Source: Takakia lepidozioides (Eukaryota; Streptophyta; Takakiopsida; Takakiales; Takakiaceae). Taken from it: DNA of 64,000 nucleotides. This document shows positions 34,206 to 46,627 of the stretch, in pieces; positions within the stretch are counted from its first letter, which is position 1, and the number at the start of each line of letters is the position of its first letter. The stretch spans positions 34,782,001 through 34,846,000 of the forward strand of contig CM060731.1 in the NCBI GenBank assembly GCA_030704615.1, in the 5' to 3' direction. A program made the translations under genes and the position numbers. The notes beneath the pieces were generated by a model, which searched no databases, had not been told where the DNA came from, and saw only the letters and a program-made list of their open reading frames with translations.

Positions 34206-37200
34206 ATGAGAGGGAGTCTTCACAACCAAGGAGGTATCATCCTCATCCTGGGTGATCACATTCTGCTGAATGTGCTGGAGAGAATAACGGACCGTATAGA
34301 TAGGCAGTCATGGTGCTTAGTTTGCAAGCACTTCCTCTATCTAGAAGCAATTTGCCGAAAAGATTTACAGGTATTGAGATCCGAAGTTCTGTCGAGGGTT
34401 CTTCAGAGATACAGCAACCTCCAACACCTGGATCTGTCCTCCTGCATTCAAGTCACCGACGAGGGTCTAGAGACAGTGGCAAAGTTGTCGGGTTTGCATC
34501 TCGTCTCGATCAAACTTATCAGAGCGGGGGGTTTTACGGACGTTGGGCTGGCAGCTCTAGCAAATAAATGCCTATCCCTGCGGGATGTCGATCTTACTAA
34601 TTGCTCACGAGTTGGGGACTCGGCTCTTATTGCCCTTAGTCAGCTCAAAAATCTGCAGAGTCTAAAGCTTGTGAGTTGTCGGACTATCACCGATACTGGT
34701 CTCGGACGATTGGCGACTGGTTGCAAAGGGCTATGGCTACTCAATTTGAGAGGATGTTTTCTAATCACAGACAAAGGGATTGGTTTTGTTGCAGCCAACT
34801 GCAAGCAGCTCCACACTCTTGACCTTTCCTACACCGAGGTATGGAGTCTTCTTGTCCTGCATTGTTCTCTACTTTCCACAACTTGGATTGAGCTTGCCAA
34901 AACATAGACAGGCGGACTGCTGTCCGTATATAATATGACGTGTACTCTGAGGTAGAGGTAGAGAGAAGAAATTAAGAAACCTTATAACGTCCACAATGCA
35001 CCCAGAGGGCGCAAGCAGTAGAACTACAAGGGGGAAAGAAGAAACATATAATTAAATTTATTAATCCTGCAGGGGGTCCACTTGAGTGAAGAAATGAAAT
35101 GAAACATGTTCAAAGAGGGTAGAGAAAGAGAGAGGAAGACATGTCCATTGGAGGCCAGAGGGCCCAAGGGATAGATTGGGAGAATCAAATGTGGGGTGTG
35201 TATATCCCTGAGATGTAACATGGCAGAGAGGGGTCATAGCTTTCTTGGGAGCTGGTCAGAGGGATACTGATGGTCAATGAATGCGGTGCAGCTCACAGTC
35301 CATGGCTTGTCCTCTGTCGCATCACTGGAGCATCTTGAGGATCTCATTCTTGTCGCATGCAATAGTGTGAGTGATGCTGGCTTGGCTTGCCTCAAGGATG
35401 GTTGTAGGTCTTTAAAGGTATGGCAGATCCCATTGATCTTATTGGCTTATGTTTAGTGGAGATGGATATCTCATCGATGTGAGGATTTTTGTTTAGAACA
35501 CAGGTGCAAAGTTACTGGAGGGTCGAGCAATGATAAATAATCTCTTCTGGCAGATTGATAAATTCTTAATGGATTTTAGATTCACAATTTCAACATTTCA
35601 TGTTGTAGGATATGGCTGCAGATAATAATGACGCCGTGCGGCTTTAATGTCAAAGCAGACAATCTGGAGTGTCAGGATATAGCATGGGCAACTCATGTTG
35701 GCAGAGATTTGTGTGTTTTCTCCTTGTGCTAGCTGTTGCAAGCAAAAAGCAAAAACTGAGTGATTCGGTGGAGGGGTCGTCTCTTTTCTTTATGTCTGGA
35801 AGGAAGGTTTAGAAAGGAAATGATCTTTTTATCTGCATTCTGTAGTAAAGATGGTCACAGTTTTCAGAGCATGGTCTTCCTTGCCGTGGAGATAGTTATA
35901 AATGTTGTTTATGATTGTACATACTTCTAAAGTATGCACAATCAAGACCAGATTTGCAGTGGGGATAGGAGACAAGGAAATCAAGGCCAAAAGGAACACT
36001 ACAAATGCATAGTGGTTGGCATGTGCAGAGTCTGGATGTGTCGAGGTGCCAGAATGTGACTGGTGTGGGCATTGTGACCCTGGCTGGTAGCTCGATACAA
36101 TTGCAACAGCTCACACTCTCCTACTGTTTGCAGGTAATCAAATGCACTTCTCCCATCCATGTCTTCATCATTTATGGCACAGAAGATTCCTCTTCTGAGT
36201 TGGAACAAAGTCTTCACATGAGTTGAATGTCTCTGGCCTTATCAACTTCAGCTTCGTTTACCCTGCACTTAACAGGATGTACCAAGTGGAATGCTGGGTT
36301 CTTTATCTGTTTGATTTAGTCCCTACTTCTGGAAAGAGATTCATCCTGCTGTTGTATGAATGAACCTTGTTCTCTTTACTGAGTCACAATGGCTCAAGAC
36401 TCTGGACATTTAGCCCCAGTAGCTCAAAGGGACAGTGTGTAATTTTTTCATCAAACCATTCCCATGGCTGTTTTGAGAAGAGTGCGCGGCTCATCAAGGA
36501 CTTTGTGTTTGGCAGATATGTGACGATCTGTTTCCAAGTTTCCAGAAGCTAAGATTGCTACAAGGAATAAAGCTGGATGGCTGTGACATTTCTGGGCCTG
36601 GCCTTGAGTTCATAGGCAAAGGCTGTAAGGCATTGAAAGAGTTCAGTGTGAGCAAGTGCCATGGCATAACGGACACTGGTATCGCAGCTCTTGTGGCTGG
36701 CTGTACGGGTCTGCACAAACTGGATCTCACTTGCTGCCGTGACCTGACTGATAAAACACTTGCAGCAATTGCATCAACCTGCAAGGGTCTTCTGAGCCTC
36801 AAGATGGAAGCTTGTGGCCTTATCTCACAGCTCGGCCTGTCCTGGTTATGCAAGGAGTGCCCTTGCCTGGAGGAGCTTGACTTCACAGATAGCAATATCG
36901 ATGACAATGGTACGATTGTCCTACTGTCTCTTGCAAGACGTGGTTTGTGAACAACTGGACAGTGGATTGCAACAGCCAAGAAATTGAGAAAACACGGAAT
37001 GAGGAATAGTGAACTGTGTCCAGGGCTCAGCTCTTGGCATTGGAAGAGCTCGAGTGCCTCATGTACTTCCTGCAAAGTGATTTGAATAGGTTCCCCTGGC
37101 AGTGTCCAGCATGATGGCTGCATCCTATACATAGCATCAGAGTAGGTACTTGGCCTCCTCTTTTGACGATCTTTGTATGCTGCAGGGTTGAAGTCAATTG

Positions 37201-38474
37201 CAAGATGCACAGCCCTTAGGTTTCTGAAGTTGGGCTTCTGTTTAAACATCACTGATGAGGGACTTGCATACATTGGGGGCAGTTGCTGCAACTTGCGAGA
37301 GCTTGATGTTTACAGGTTTGCGTCCACTCTTCCAAGCATCGCCAAAACCTTTTGCCGCATGGAGGAGAAAGATCTTTTTGTAAATGCCTCGTAGTTTTAA
37401 AGTTGTTCTTGGACAGGTGGTTCGGTGTTGAGTATGTCAATATATGGGCAGAACAGTATGAGCAGCTTCTTCAACTGGCTAACACACTTGCAAGAAGCGG
37501 GCTGGTGATGTAGTTCTGACGTGGTTGGGTGGACTGGCAGGTCTCAGAACATCGGCAATGCCGGGGTGGCAGCAATTGCCAGTGGTTGTCCCCGTTTGAG
37601 AGTGATGAATCTTTCCTATTGTAGGCATGTTACAGATGCCAGCATGCACTCACTCGCGCAACTCAGGGACCTTGTGCAGCTTGAGTTACGTGCTTGTGTC
37701 TTGGTGACTTCTGACGGGCTCTCATTTCTGGCAGCTTCCTGCAAGCACCTGGTGGAATTGGACATTAAACGCTGCTCATATATAAGAGACCCTGGTGTTT
37801 TAGCAGTGGCACGGGGATGCCCAAATCTTCGACAGGTGCAGCCTTGCTTCCACTGTGGTATGAGTTGGGTGGTCTGTCAGGAGGGCAAAATACGTTCTTC
37901 AGGCCATGCTTCAATACCTGGGCATAATTTGGTCAATCCAGAAAATCTGCATTCCATAAAATCTGCATTTGTACCAAGCAGTTGGGGAAGGGTGGACTCA
38001 AAAGAATCTCACTCTATAGCACTTGGGATTTAACAAGTGAAAAACAAGGTACCAGTATGTAGGTATCTCTGCTACCCAGAGCTAAATACTCCTCTGTGTT
38101 GTGCGCCTCTAGGTCCACAGAGTGAATAGAGTAACTAATTGTCCTACGATAGGGTAGCCATACCTCATTTGATCTGGGGTGCTGTTGGTAATAGGGCTCT
38201 AACAAGTTGGAGGGGAATGCAGATCAACCTGTCCTACTGTGCAGTGACAGACATTGGGTTGATGGCGGTCGCGAAGCTGAGCTGCATGCAGAACATGAAG
38301 CTGGTGCACCTCAAGCATGTCAGTAATGACTGCTATGCAGCTGCCCTTCTTGCTTGTGGCAGCCTGAAGAAAGTGAAGCTCCTCGCTGGCTTACGAATGG
38401 TCTTACCAGCAGGCGTAATCAGCCAGATGGAGTCTAGGGGCTGCAGGGTTCGCTGGATGGATAAGCCATCTTAA
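34206..38474 (+). CDS. F-box/LRR-repeat protein (FBL3-like), seven exons
   Basis: This is a probable substrate-recognition subunit of an SCF ubiquitin ligase. Exons are 34206-34838, 35292-35417, 36029-36133, 36516-36909, 37186-37315, 37541-37835 and 38223-38474. They join in phase to 644 residues, near the ~665 of Arabidopsis FBL3 (At5g01720). An F-box-like segment occupies about residues 12-55 (ILLNVLERITDRIDRQSWCL, then VCKHFLYLEA). After it come about 18 cysteine-containing leucine-rich repeats of the type CxxITDxGLxxLaxxCxxL, for example SCRTITDTGLGRLATGC and KCHGITDTGIAALVAGC. The last exon ends with the family-typical SRGCRVRW block. Introns are 225-611 bp. The start is the first in-frame ATG before the F-box and follows an AG, so a 5' UTR intron is possible. 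The substrate is unknown. Confidence 0.9.
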
Positions 38475-39254
38475 GAGGGCAAAGAAAATGTTACGTCTGC
38501 TCCATCATTATTGTCAAACCCAAAAACAGGGTTAGTCGGCTTTAAGATGCATATCTTTTACAATGTCCAGTTGTCAAACGGATGTGCCAAATTAAGGTAC
38601 CGCGTCACTTGATCAGATCTGAGGCACGGTGGATCATTTGTATGAACTGAAGTCGAAACCTGTGTGTGGTGTAATACCAGGTTACAGCTTAAATACTCCT
38701 GTAAACCCCCTTGCGGTGACAGAAGGCCTGGCCACTTTGTATGCCTGAGGGCATACCTGCAAACGGCCAGAGGTCCGAGGGCAGAAATTTTCCGCCGCAT
38801 AAAAATCTGCTCATCTGGTTCCACCCTCTGACTATCTGGCCCCACATCAACCCTATATGATATCTCATCCAAGGGACAAGATTGTGTTCCATGCCTCTCT
38901 CTGGCAACGGGGTTCCACTTCCATGCTCCTTGCTCAAGGGACCACTGGTGCCCTCCTGGGAAGTAATCTAGAGCAGGTTATTATGCATATGTGAAGGCCA
39001 GCTAAATGCAAACAAAGTATCACCACTCCAAAATTCCAGCACCACATCTACTCCTAAGTAGACTGTCCATCTCACTTATTTTGATACTAAGGGAGAGAGA
39101 TAATTAGTCGCAAAAATGTCAGAATGAGCCTCCCCTTCTCCCCCCTAGTCTGCATAATAATTAGTCGAAAAATGGCAGAATGAGCCTCCCCTGCTCTTAA
39201 CCGTCCTTTACCCCTAAAGGACGGCTCAGAATTTTGTGTGGTAATATAGGAGCA
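38475..39254. other. 3' flank of the F-box gene; short foldback at its end
   Basis: No gene is recognised. At about 39,203-39,226 a perfect hairpin occurs: a 10-bp arm ccgtccttta, four C residues, and the matching arm taaaggacgg. The 39,100-39,200 part (gaatgagcctccccttc-like, present twice) is repeated at 41,880-41,966. Confidence 0.55.
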
Positions 39255-39407
39255 AACTACCTTCATGCATCAAGGACTTGGAATTTTTTTGGCATATGAA
39301 TTTTACAACTACCTCATGCAGGTAGTTTTAGGATTTTCTACCTGAAGGTAGTTGCAAAACCAAGCTGAACTACCTGCATGAGTGTAGTTGCATACCCTCC
39401 GTGGAGG
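39255..39407. repeat. Cluster of short palindromes built on an AACTACCT/AGGTAGTT motif
   Basis: Perfect or near-perfect inverted repeats follow one another. At 39,307-39,327 aactacct and aggtagtt flank catgc. At 39,338-39,351 ctacct and aggtag flank ga. At 39,368-39,389 aactac and gtagtt flank an imperfect centre. At 39,396-39,407 cctcc and ggagg flank gt. A half-site aactacct-like copy sits at 39,255. The cluster can form a row of hairpins or one long foldback. It is non-coding on both strands. Confidence 0.7.
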
Positions 39408-39649
39408 TAGTTAGCACCATCCACCGGAACTATGTTCAAGGAATGGAAACAGACACCTGCACCGCCACATTGCCATCGACCTACCACCAGACCACAACCT
39501 CCGCGATGCCAAAATCTGCCGTTTTTTCGATATATAAGAGAAACAAGGGAATAGGGATCCTTTTAATGTAGGGGGGCCGCTGTCAGGTCTCTGTCCCCTC
39601 TGACTGTTCGTCTACTTGTGAGATTTAGGATCAATGTGTGTAGGTATGG

Positions 39650-39744
39650 ATGGATGAGAGTAGGATGTATGTGCAATCAGATGGATGAGAGTAGGATGGA
39701 TGTGTAATCAGATGGATGAGAGTATGAATGGATGTGTAATCAGA
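39650..39744. repeat. 31-bp tandem repeat, three copies
   Basis: Units read tggatgagagtaggatg, then tatgtg or gatgtg, then aatcaga. They start at about 39,651, 39,682 and 39,713. Confidence 0.8.
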
Positions 39745-39764
39745 GGCGAGTCTCCATGGAATCA

Positions 39765-40700
39765 CTCTTGAAGGTTTAGCATAAATTGTAGTGTGTCTTC
39801 ATCCCGAAGAAATATTGTTTTCGCATTGGAAGGTGGATGATATATTTGTGGATATTGTCAAAATTACCTCATGATGTATTTGCCCTTGTTATACTAAATT
39901 TTCTGATTGTTGGTCACATTTTTGTTGCAGTCATGCGTCAATACAAATTTGCAAATTTGCATGCATATTGTTAACATGAACTATGTCAAAATCATTGACA
40001 TGTTGACCCTTTTTCGTGCATTTATGAAGAAGTATGATCAAAAGAAAGCCCACAATATGTTGGATGCAATAATTGGGATCCCAGATTTAACGGCCTTGGA
40101 CTAGTGCTAAGTTTGTTTGGTTGTGAGGCTGCAGTTACTTTAATAGTTGTATGTAGAGTATGGCTCCAAATCATTGACCATGCCTTTGCTTTTGCATGAC
40201 TCATTGATCTATTAGTTATATAATTAAGAATGTTCCAGAACATGTCACTAATCTGAACAATTTTGGACGACGGAAACAACAAATTGAGAAAAAAATTGAT
40301 AGTATATTTCCAAAAGCTATCAGTACTATACGGGTCCATTGGAGTGGTAGAAGGCTCATGAGATCAGGTTCCCTTCAATGGGCTTAATTTTTCCCTGACA
40401 AGTCATTGGGAGTTGGCTCAAGATGTTTGAAAGAGTTTTTTTTAATAGCCAGAGTTTATTATTGTACATTTGTGCCATTGCTACCTTTAATTAGCGGATT
40501 ATAATTTAGATAATTTAATGATATATTCGTTGCCAAAAATAAGCCATATGATCCATGACTGAGACTAATCCAAAAACTCTTCTAGAACTGTGAGCGGAGC
40601 AGAAAGAAGACTTGATTGAGGAGCTTGAAGAGGAGGGTGTGGAGACACTAGTGGTCTCCAACACATGATTTATGTGGTTTTCAACCATCACTAGTGAAAT
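39765..40700 (+). mobile_element. hAT-like transposon fragment, inverted partner of 56,727-57,651
   Basis: The whole segment aligns by eye with the reverse complement of 56,727-57,651 with frequent point changes and small indels. Its open frame (39,907-40,104) encodes a piece with IDMLTLFRAFMKKYDQKKAH, then NMLDA. The partner copy continues with SNLDPRFKGLGL and an EYD-like block. The order NML, DPRFKGL, EYD resembles the C-terminal half of hAT-superfamily transposases. In this copy the DPRFKGL part is broken. No terminal inverted repeats were found. The family call is moderate. Confidence 0.5.
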
Positions 40701-41439
40701 GATATTATGCCCTACCCATTACAGATCATTGATACATAGCTGTATCTACTAGCCCCACCGCATCGAAAGGTGAGTGCCTAAAATGAATACTTCAACTTTA
40801 AACATGTAGGGGGGGGGATTGCGGATTAAATGTGAGGTTCCTAGTAAAATTACATGTGAGATTTTTGGTCCAAAGCAGTGTTGGGCGGGTATCAAGTTTT
40901 CAGGTGGATATTGATTAGGGTATTAGGAATTGGACTTAATTGGGTATAACTTTAGAGATGTAACATAGACTTTATTAAAAACCGACAATATTGGATTTTG
41001 AATAAACCATATCCGGATCAACATCCAAAGATATATTTATTAAAAACGGATGTCCAATATCCATGTAATTACATAACTACCTAACACATATATCATTTGG
41101 CACCTACAATATATTAATAATATACATTTCTTTAGTTATATATATGAAATTTCTTAAATCTAGACTATCATCCAAGTGGTCACTGTTTGGGATTCAAAAT
41201 CGAAGCATTCTTGAATGTAAGTTTGTTCATTTTTTATATATCAAACAGCAAACAATTGCAGCTACATAGTTGTCAATTATGACATGACGTGACGCAAACA
41301 TGTCAGTGTCCAAAACTAACTTTATATCAGATTTTTTTCTTAACTTGTTTACTTTTATGCCACTTTAACTACCCCATTGACAGGGCAACAGCCTATGTGT
41401 ATTGCACACCTGGCTCTAAAAAAAGAGAAAATATTTTAA
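40701..41439. other. AT-rich spacer
   Basis: Low-complexity AT-rich sequence with no recognisable genes and no repeat array above background. Confidence 0.45.
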
Positions 41440-41765
41440 AAAAAATGTTAGACCTCCCTGGCAATGGCCGGGCGACTGGCGGACGACATAGTCGGATGAC
41501 AGGCGCAGATGACTATGCAGATTTTTATTTTATTTTCATTTTTTCGGAGATGGCGACGGTGGGAATCGGGACGACTGTCGAGCGATGGACGACGGTGGGG
41601 CACCGCCGACAGACCGCTGGACGAGGGTCGCTATGCGGATTTTTTTTTTAATTATTTTTCGTTTTTCATTTGGACGGCAGGGAGGGACGGGCGGGCAACC
41701 GCCGACCGACGGTGGCTATGCGGTTTCTTTTAATTTTTGTTTTTTGTTTTTTGTTTTTATTTTAG
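41440..41765. repeat. Degenerate repeat alternating GC-rich and T-rich blocks
   Basis: A gctatgcgg-like anchor occurs near 41,511, 41,630 and 41,714. Each time it is followed by a T-rich run and preceded by a gacgg/ccgccgac-type GC-rich block. The plus-strand open frames here come from this low-complexity pattern. Confidence 0.5.
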
Positions 41766-41968
41766 TGGGGGCGGGGTTCGTAGGCTGTACCTATAAGCTC
41801 AATTGTGCACCATAAAATCAAGCCACATAGATATTGGGACTAAAATCCACAGTCACCTTCCATCCCCCTATTCTGCATAATAAAAAATGACAAAATGAGC
41901 CTCCCCTTCTTCCCCTCTACTCTGCACAATAATTAGTCAAAAAAACGGCAGAATGAGCCTCCCCTGCA

Positions 41969-42918
41969 ACCCTTAAGCGCCCACAGGTCAAGTTTGACTT
42001 TTCCAAAAAACCAGACCCCAAGCCGAAAAATGATTGTAAGACTGTGAAAAGCGAATCTGAAAAAACTGACCGCACAATGTGTGGCCACCTGCTTGCTGCA
42101 TGCCCTGGCAAAAAATCAAGGGAATCTGGCCACATCCAGAAATTTCCCACCGTTGAGATTGTGGCCCATTTGGGGCTACTTGAAAAGAAAAGAAAAGATT
42201 CCAGCAGGTTTTTTATTTTTTCAGTGACGGGTTCAAATCCGAATTCCATGAAACTGCTTTCTAGTAAGTAATGCGTACAAGATGCAGCATCTGGCAAACC
42301 AAGAATGAGCTCATTTAAATGAAATTGGAACATGTGGCATGCGGTCAACGCGGCTCCTACAAGCATCCTCACTCACGACTCAGGAAACTCGAGAGACATA
42401 GGAGAGAGAAAAACACATGAACAACCTTCAATGCGTGAGCACACACACCCCCCTTGAACTCCAGCCGCTTTTCTGGAACCCTAGTTTTGTTTTTGGAAGA
42501 TCTGCATGTGGACCCTATGCTGCCATGTGGTTGGCATGAGCATACTCGAAAGGCAGAACTACAAGATCAGATCTGCCAAAGATATCTGTAAAAAACCAAC
42601 ATGAAAAGCCCAAAACGGGCCTGGTGGGCAGCGTTTCTCTTAAGAAATCTGAAAAATAGCACGAGTAACTACAGAGTTTTGTGAAAAATAGCCGTACATT
42701 ATGTTCATCATTCATCCACCTTTGTACTTTAATCCATTTATATCATCCATATCTGGTGAATTCATCCATAATTGTCTTTTTTTATTTGGAGAAGTTTGGC
42801 GATTTCATCCATGAAAAAACAGGGAATTTGCGACAGAATATTTTATTTTATTTTTTGAGGTCGCAATTTGGCGATAAATTGCCAATAAAAGAATGGCTGC
42901 TGGTGGGCGCTTAAGGGT
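41969..42918. mobile_element. Non-autonomous element candidate with perfect 16-bp terminal inverted repeats
   Basis: The sequence acccttaagcgcccac at 41,969-41,984 is repeated exactly in inverted orientation at 42,903-42,918 (gtgggcgcttaagggt). They enclose about 950 bp. No coding capacity is recognised inside; the 151-codon minus frame at 41,917-42,372 crosses the terminus and has no family. I could not identify a clear target-site duplication. It could be a MITE-type element or a fortuitous inverted repeat. Confidence 0.45.
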
Positions 42919-42989
42919 GGGTGGTCCATTTTGCAGCATATGACATATGTGACTCTAGAAACCACAGAGCTGCAAAATGGACAACCCAC
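42917..42989. repeat. 21-bp inverted repeat hairpin
   Basis: The arm at 42,917-42,937 (gtgggtggtccattttgcagc, 20 of 21 positions matching) pairs with 42,969-42,989 across a 31-base loop. It abuts the right terminal repeat of the candidate element at 41,969-42,918. Confidence 0.75.
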
Positions 42990-44478
42990 GTTAACCCCTA
43001 AAGGATGTAGCGACAAGCGACCCAAATTGGGTCGGTTAGGTTTAGAAAAGTGTCTGGTTATCACTGGGGTTAAGCCTGATTTGGGCATGTTTAGGCTCAT
43101 TGGATAGGTAATCGCGTCAGCTATGAGGTGGCATTTCTCAATTCGTCATTGGGCCTGGCCCCAGCCACGTGGAACACCTAGAGTCTGCCACACTCGTGGT
43201 TTTCAGCCCCATTTTGGGCAGCTAACCTGCCCTCCATCCTACGTGTCAACTAGGGTCAGGTTAGGGAGAAATTCCACGCACCCCCACTTGCGCAGGGTGG
43301 CGCATCTCCCAACACCCTTTATTGCACCCCCTCCACCCAAGCACCCCCCATTGGCAGGCAAAGGCAAAGGCATCCCCCCAAACCCATATACCTTAGGGCT
43401 ACGGGCCAAAAAGTATAGGCAAACATAAATGCACATGGAGAAGTCATCAATTCAACAGTTCCGATCTCTTCACCGAATTTTCTAATACGGTTTTGTGCTT
43501 GCCCCTTTTGAAATTGGGAAATTTGACCCCCCAAATTGGCCATACAAAGCAGCCCACATGAGAACATGTCAGAAAAAGCTGAAAATTTTAGGGCAGGTGT
43601 CTTACCTGGCAAGATTCTGGTTTGTGTCATGTCAAAAAAATTCATAGCTGGGAAATTCGATAAGAAAAGCTTTGTTTTTTACCCCATTGAAAATAGGAAA
43701 TTTGTCTTTGGCACAACTTTCAACATTATAAGCTTGCAATCCGGCGGGTCCATTTGGACCAGACTTTTTGTGGTCATAGCTGGGGTAGGTAGGAACATAT
43801 TACAACGGTCAGTTTTACAGGGCATGAGGAAATCGCAAGATATAAATTATTTAGTGGGGAAGGGTCAATTGTTTGGGGGTGGACCCAGAAATTGGGGTTA
43901 GTCCTTTGGCGCACACGGATTGTGACCTGTAGAACAGGCGCACTTCAGAGTTACAGGCTGAGTTTTATACCCTAACGGTGCTTCTTCTTCTCTCTCTTCT
44001 CTATGACTTTTGGGTTTACTTCATGGCCACAACATTACCATGGCGTCGCTGACGCTTCGATGCGGCCCCTCGCCTGTCACCACCCACGTCAATTCTTGAG
44101 TGTTGAGATTCATGGCAGCCTCAGGACATCTTCTCCAAGCTCAATGGCGTCTGATGGGGCCGGATTATATGATCCCGGTGGAAGCAGTATTGCAGGCACT
44201 CTCTTGCATATGAATTGGCTTGCATGTGTTACAAACTGTTCAGTGAGCTCTGGCGGTGAAGCGATTACTCATTGGAGGTCACTTTAGGGTTACTTCTTTT
44301 GTAGTTTTGTAGTCATTTGCAGCTATTTTCTTGCCCTTGCCTTTTTTTTGTCATGAGCAGAAATGGAGTCATTTAGAGTTGATGTGCGTGCAGTCCTGTT
44401 TTAGTGTCAGTTGTTGCTTTCAAAGCGTAGCTGGTCGATTCGCAGAAACGAGTTGTAGGAGGATTTGCAGTGAACAAG
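42990..44478. other. Spacer before the zinc-finger gene
   Basis: No recognisable gene. Open frames up to 121 codons (43,536-43,901, plus) lack known motifs. The last few hundred bases may be promoter or leader of the zinc-finger gene. Confidence 0.4.
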
Positions 44479-46627
44479 ATGGTGAAACAATCCAAAATGC
44501 GCGAAGTGCGCAAAACGTACCATGAGGTGTACGACTCGGACGAGTGGGAATCGTTGATATGCGAGGCTCACTCTGAGGCAAGGCTTGAAGAGCTTGGTGA
44601 TGATAATATGAAGCCATTTAGATGTATTCATTGTCGAAAAGTTTTTAAAGATAAGAAGAAAGTTAACATTCACAGGATAAATGGCTGTGATGCAGCTGTA
44701 GGAAAGGGTGGTCCTAAACTGAAAATGTACCTTGTGTTTGAGCCGGGGCAAAGGCACATCATGGAGGGTGTTCTTTGTAAGCATGGGCTGAAGCGTCCTG
44801 GAAAAGGGATGAAGACGAGGGTAGAGGGTGACGACAGTATTATGGAGGAGGCTACACGAGATGTGAGTCTATGGAAAGAGCCAGGGAATGATTATGAGGA
44901 TGACGATATCTCCATCTTGGACACACCTCCTCTCATGCCACAGGTAACTGTTACCACTCAACGCATTGGCAACTCTACTTTGGACAGACCTCTTGTTGTG
45001 CCACAGGCACATGTTACTACTCAACGCATTGGCAGCTCTACTTTGAACGGACCTGTTGCTGTGCCACAGGACACCGTGAAAGCTCAACGCATTGTGAAGA
45101 CTACATTGGACGGACCTGCTGTTGTGCCATAGGAAAGTCGCCGACCTAAAGACCACATTGTGAAGGAGGTACATGTTGCATCTTTAAGTAGAGAAGAGGC
45201 CATAGATGGCTTTGTGAAGGCGTCCTTGCTGCTGACCTCGGATATTGTCGTGCCTCCGAAACCCGCACCTGTTCCATGCCCAGGACTCACCTATCTAATT
45301 CACGTTCAAGAGATGACCTCTTTCTATTCCCCGAAACCAGGTTTTGGAAAGCCTGCAACACCATCTTCTGAATACGCAGGATGGTCATGGTGCCCTTAGA
45401 AATGTCAGTGACAACTTCCTCAAGGTTGGATATTTTCTGTACGGTGCCATGCCCCCATATGAGGAAGCCCGGACTGTGGTGCAGGGGGCAGTTGCAGCCC
45501 TTGTGGGTGTGAGCAGTGAGGACTGCGATCGAGTTGTTCATGAATTGGAAGAGTTCATGCGTGAGGTCCGCTGCAGAGCTGTGCGTGACCTCGCTATGCT
45601 TAATCCGAGTGCCTTCAAGATGTTGTGGTGTGGGAGTGCAGAAAGTGAGGTTGCAGGGGCCAATAAAAAATCCGTGCAGGACTTCATTCATATTCTGGGA
45701 CATCGGGAGGAAGTCGACATGGGATGGCTTCCTTGCCACCAGGTCTGTATTGGCCTTACATTTTGCTGCAATATGCATATTAGATTGTCCTACTTAGTAA
45801 CAATGTTACTGTGCTCGTTTTCACCTGTTTGCAAATGTCACTATAACATATACTGAATGCATTCATACTTCTGCAGGTTCTTTTGATTATGGGGAATCCA
45901 GCATACATGAGAAAATTGCTGCAGCCCGGCAAAGCCTGCATGATGTCCACATTGAGAGGCATGCAAGGGATGAGGCGCGTTTCTCCAAACCTCCACATGA
46001 AGAGCGAAATTTGGGTATCCTCGAACATCAGTCACAAGACGCACGAGGTCCACCTCCCAACAATACGAACATGGGGGCACTCATCCTCGCTGTCGATATG
46101 GCATGCTCAGGCATCCTTTCTGAGGACAGGTCAATTATGCTAGTGGAAAATGTGTTGCATGATCCTCTCCTCCCTCAGCCCGAACACAACGCTAATCATG
46201 AACAACCATGTGACGACATACACTGCCCAGAACCAGGTTCTTTCACATGAGTGACTTCAACAGTCCTCCACCCCTTAGTATGCGATATCCGACTGATGAA
46301 GATGTCATTGTACATGCAGTAAGCAATGTCGGATCTTCCGTAACCCCAGCTAATTCACTGGTTAACTGTGGGACAGAGCCTCCCACCCCCAATGCGATGG
46401 TTTTGGCAGTGCCTTCGCCCTTGCGTCCTTACCAGCTCCTATTTGTTGGTGCTCATACTCCTCACAGTACAGAGGCTACTACACGATTTCATGGTGATGT
46501 AGATGTCAGCGTGCGGGCATTGGATAAAAATGCAATCACCGTCACTGTTGCCAAATCCACTGCCATCCATACCACTGCTGCTGCCAAGGCAAAGGATGCG
46601 CTTCCCCCACCAGCCCTTGCATGCTAG
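44479..46627 (+). pseudogene. Broken C2HC zinc-finger protein gene with internal 21-residue repeats; possible transposon accessory gene
   Basis: From the ATG at 44,479 the frame encodes a basic N-terminus, then a single zinc-finger-like motif CIHCRKVFKDKKKVNIHR with a following Cys (Cys49, Cys52, His65, Cys70). Next come an acidic stretch and three 21-residue repeats of the form VTTQRIGxSTLDxPxVVPQ. A TAG at 45,130-45,132 ends the frame exactly where the next unit should carry its CAG (Gln) codon. The same frame then stays open to 45,399. Further plus-strand frames follow (45,344-45,765, about 45,878-46,250, 46,247-46,627) in changing phases, with splice-like boundaries at 45,741-45,878. They look like later exons or frameshifted parts of one gene. 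It faces a MULE transposase relic 1.7 kb downstream. I do not recognise the protein family. Confidence 0.4.
44941..45129 (+). repeat. 63-bp in-frame coding repeat, three units
   Basis: Units start with a CAG codon at 44,941, 45,004 and 45,067, an exact 63-bp period (21 codons). The core is actcaacgcattgg. At the next expected position, 45,130, the codon is TAG instead of CAG. Confidence 0.85.

Noticed and set aside
36494-37291. 265-codon open frame on the minus strand
   Set aside because: It lies opposite exons 4 and 5 of the F-box/LRR gene and crosses its intron. The repetitive LRR codons explain the long antisense frame, and it has no motif of its own.
42225-42245. B-box-like ggttcaaatcc
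   Set aside because: No A box at a suitable distance, no tRNA arms and no target-site duplication. I take it as chance.
41917-42372. 151-codon minus-strand frame
   Set aside because: It crosses one terminus of the inverted-repeat element, and its sequence shows no known motif.
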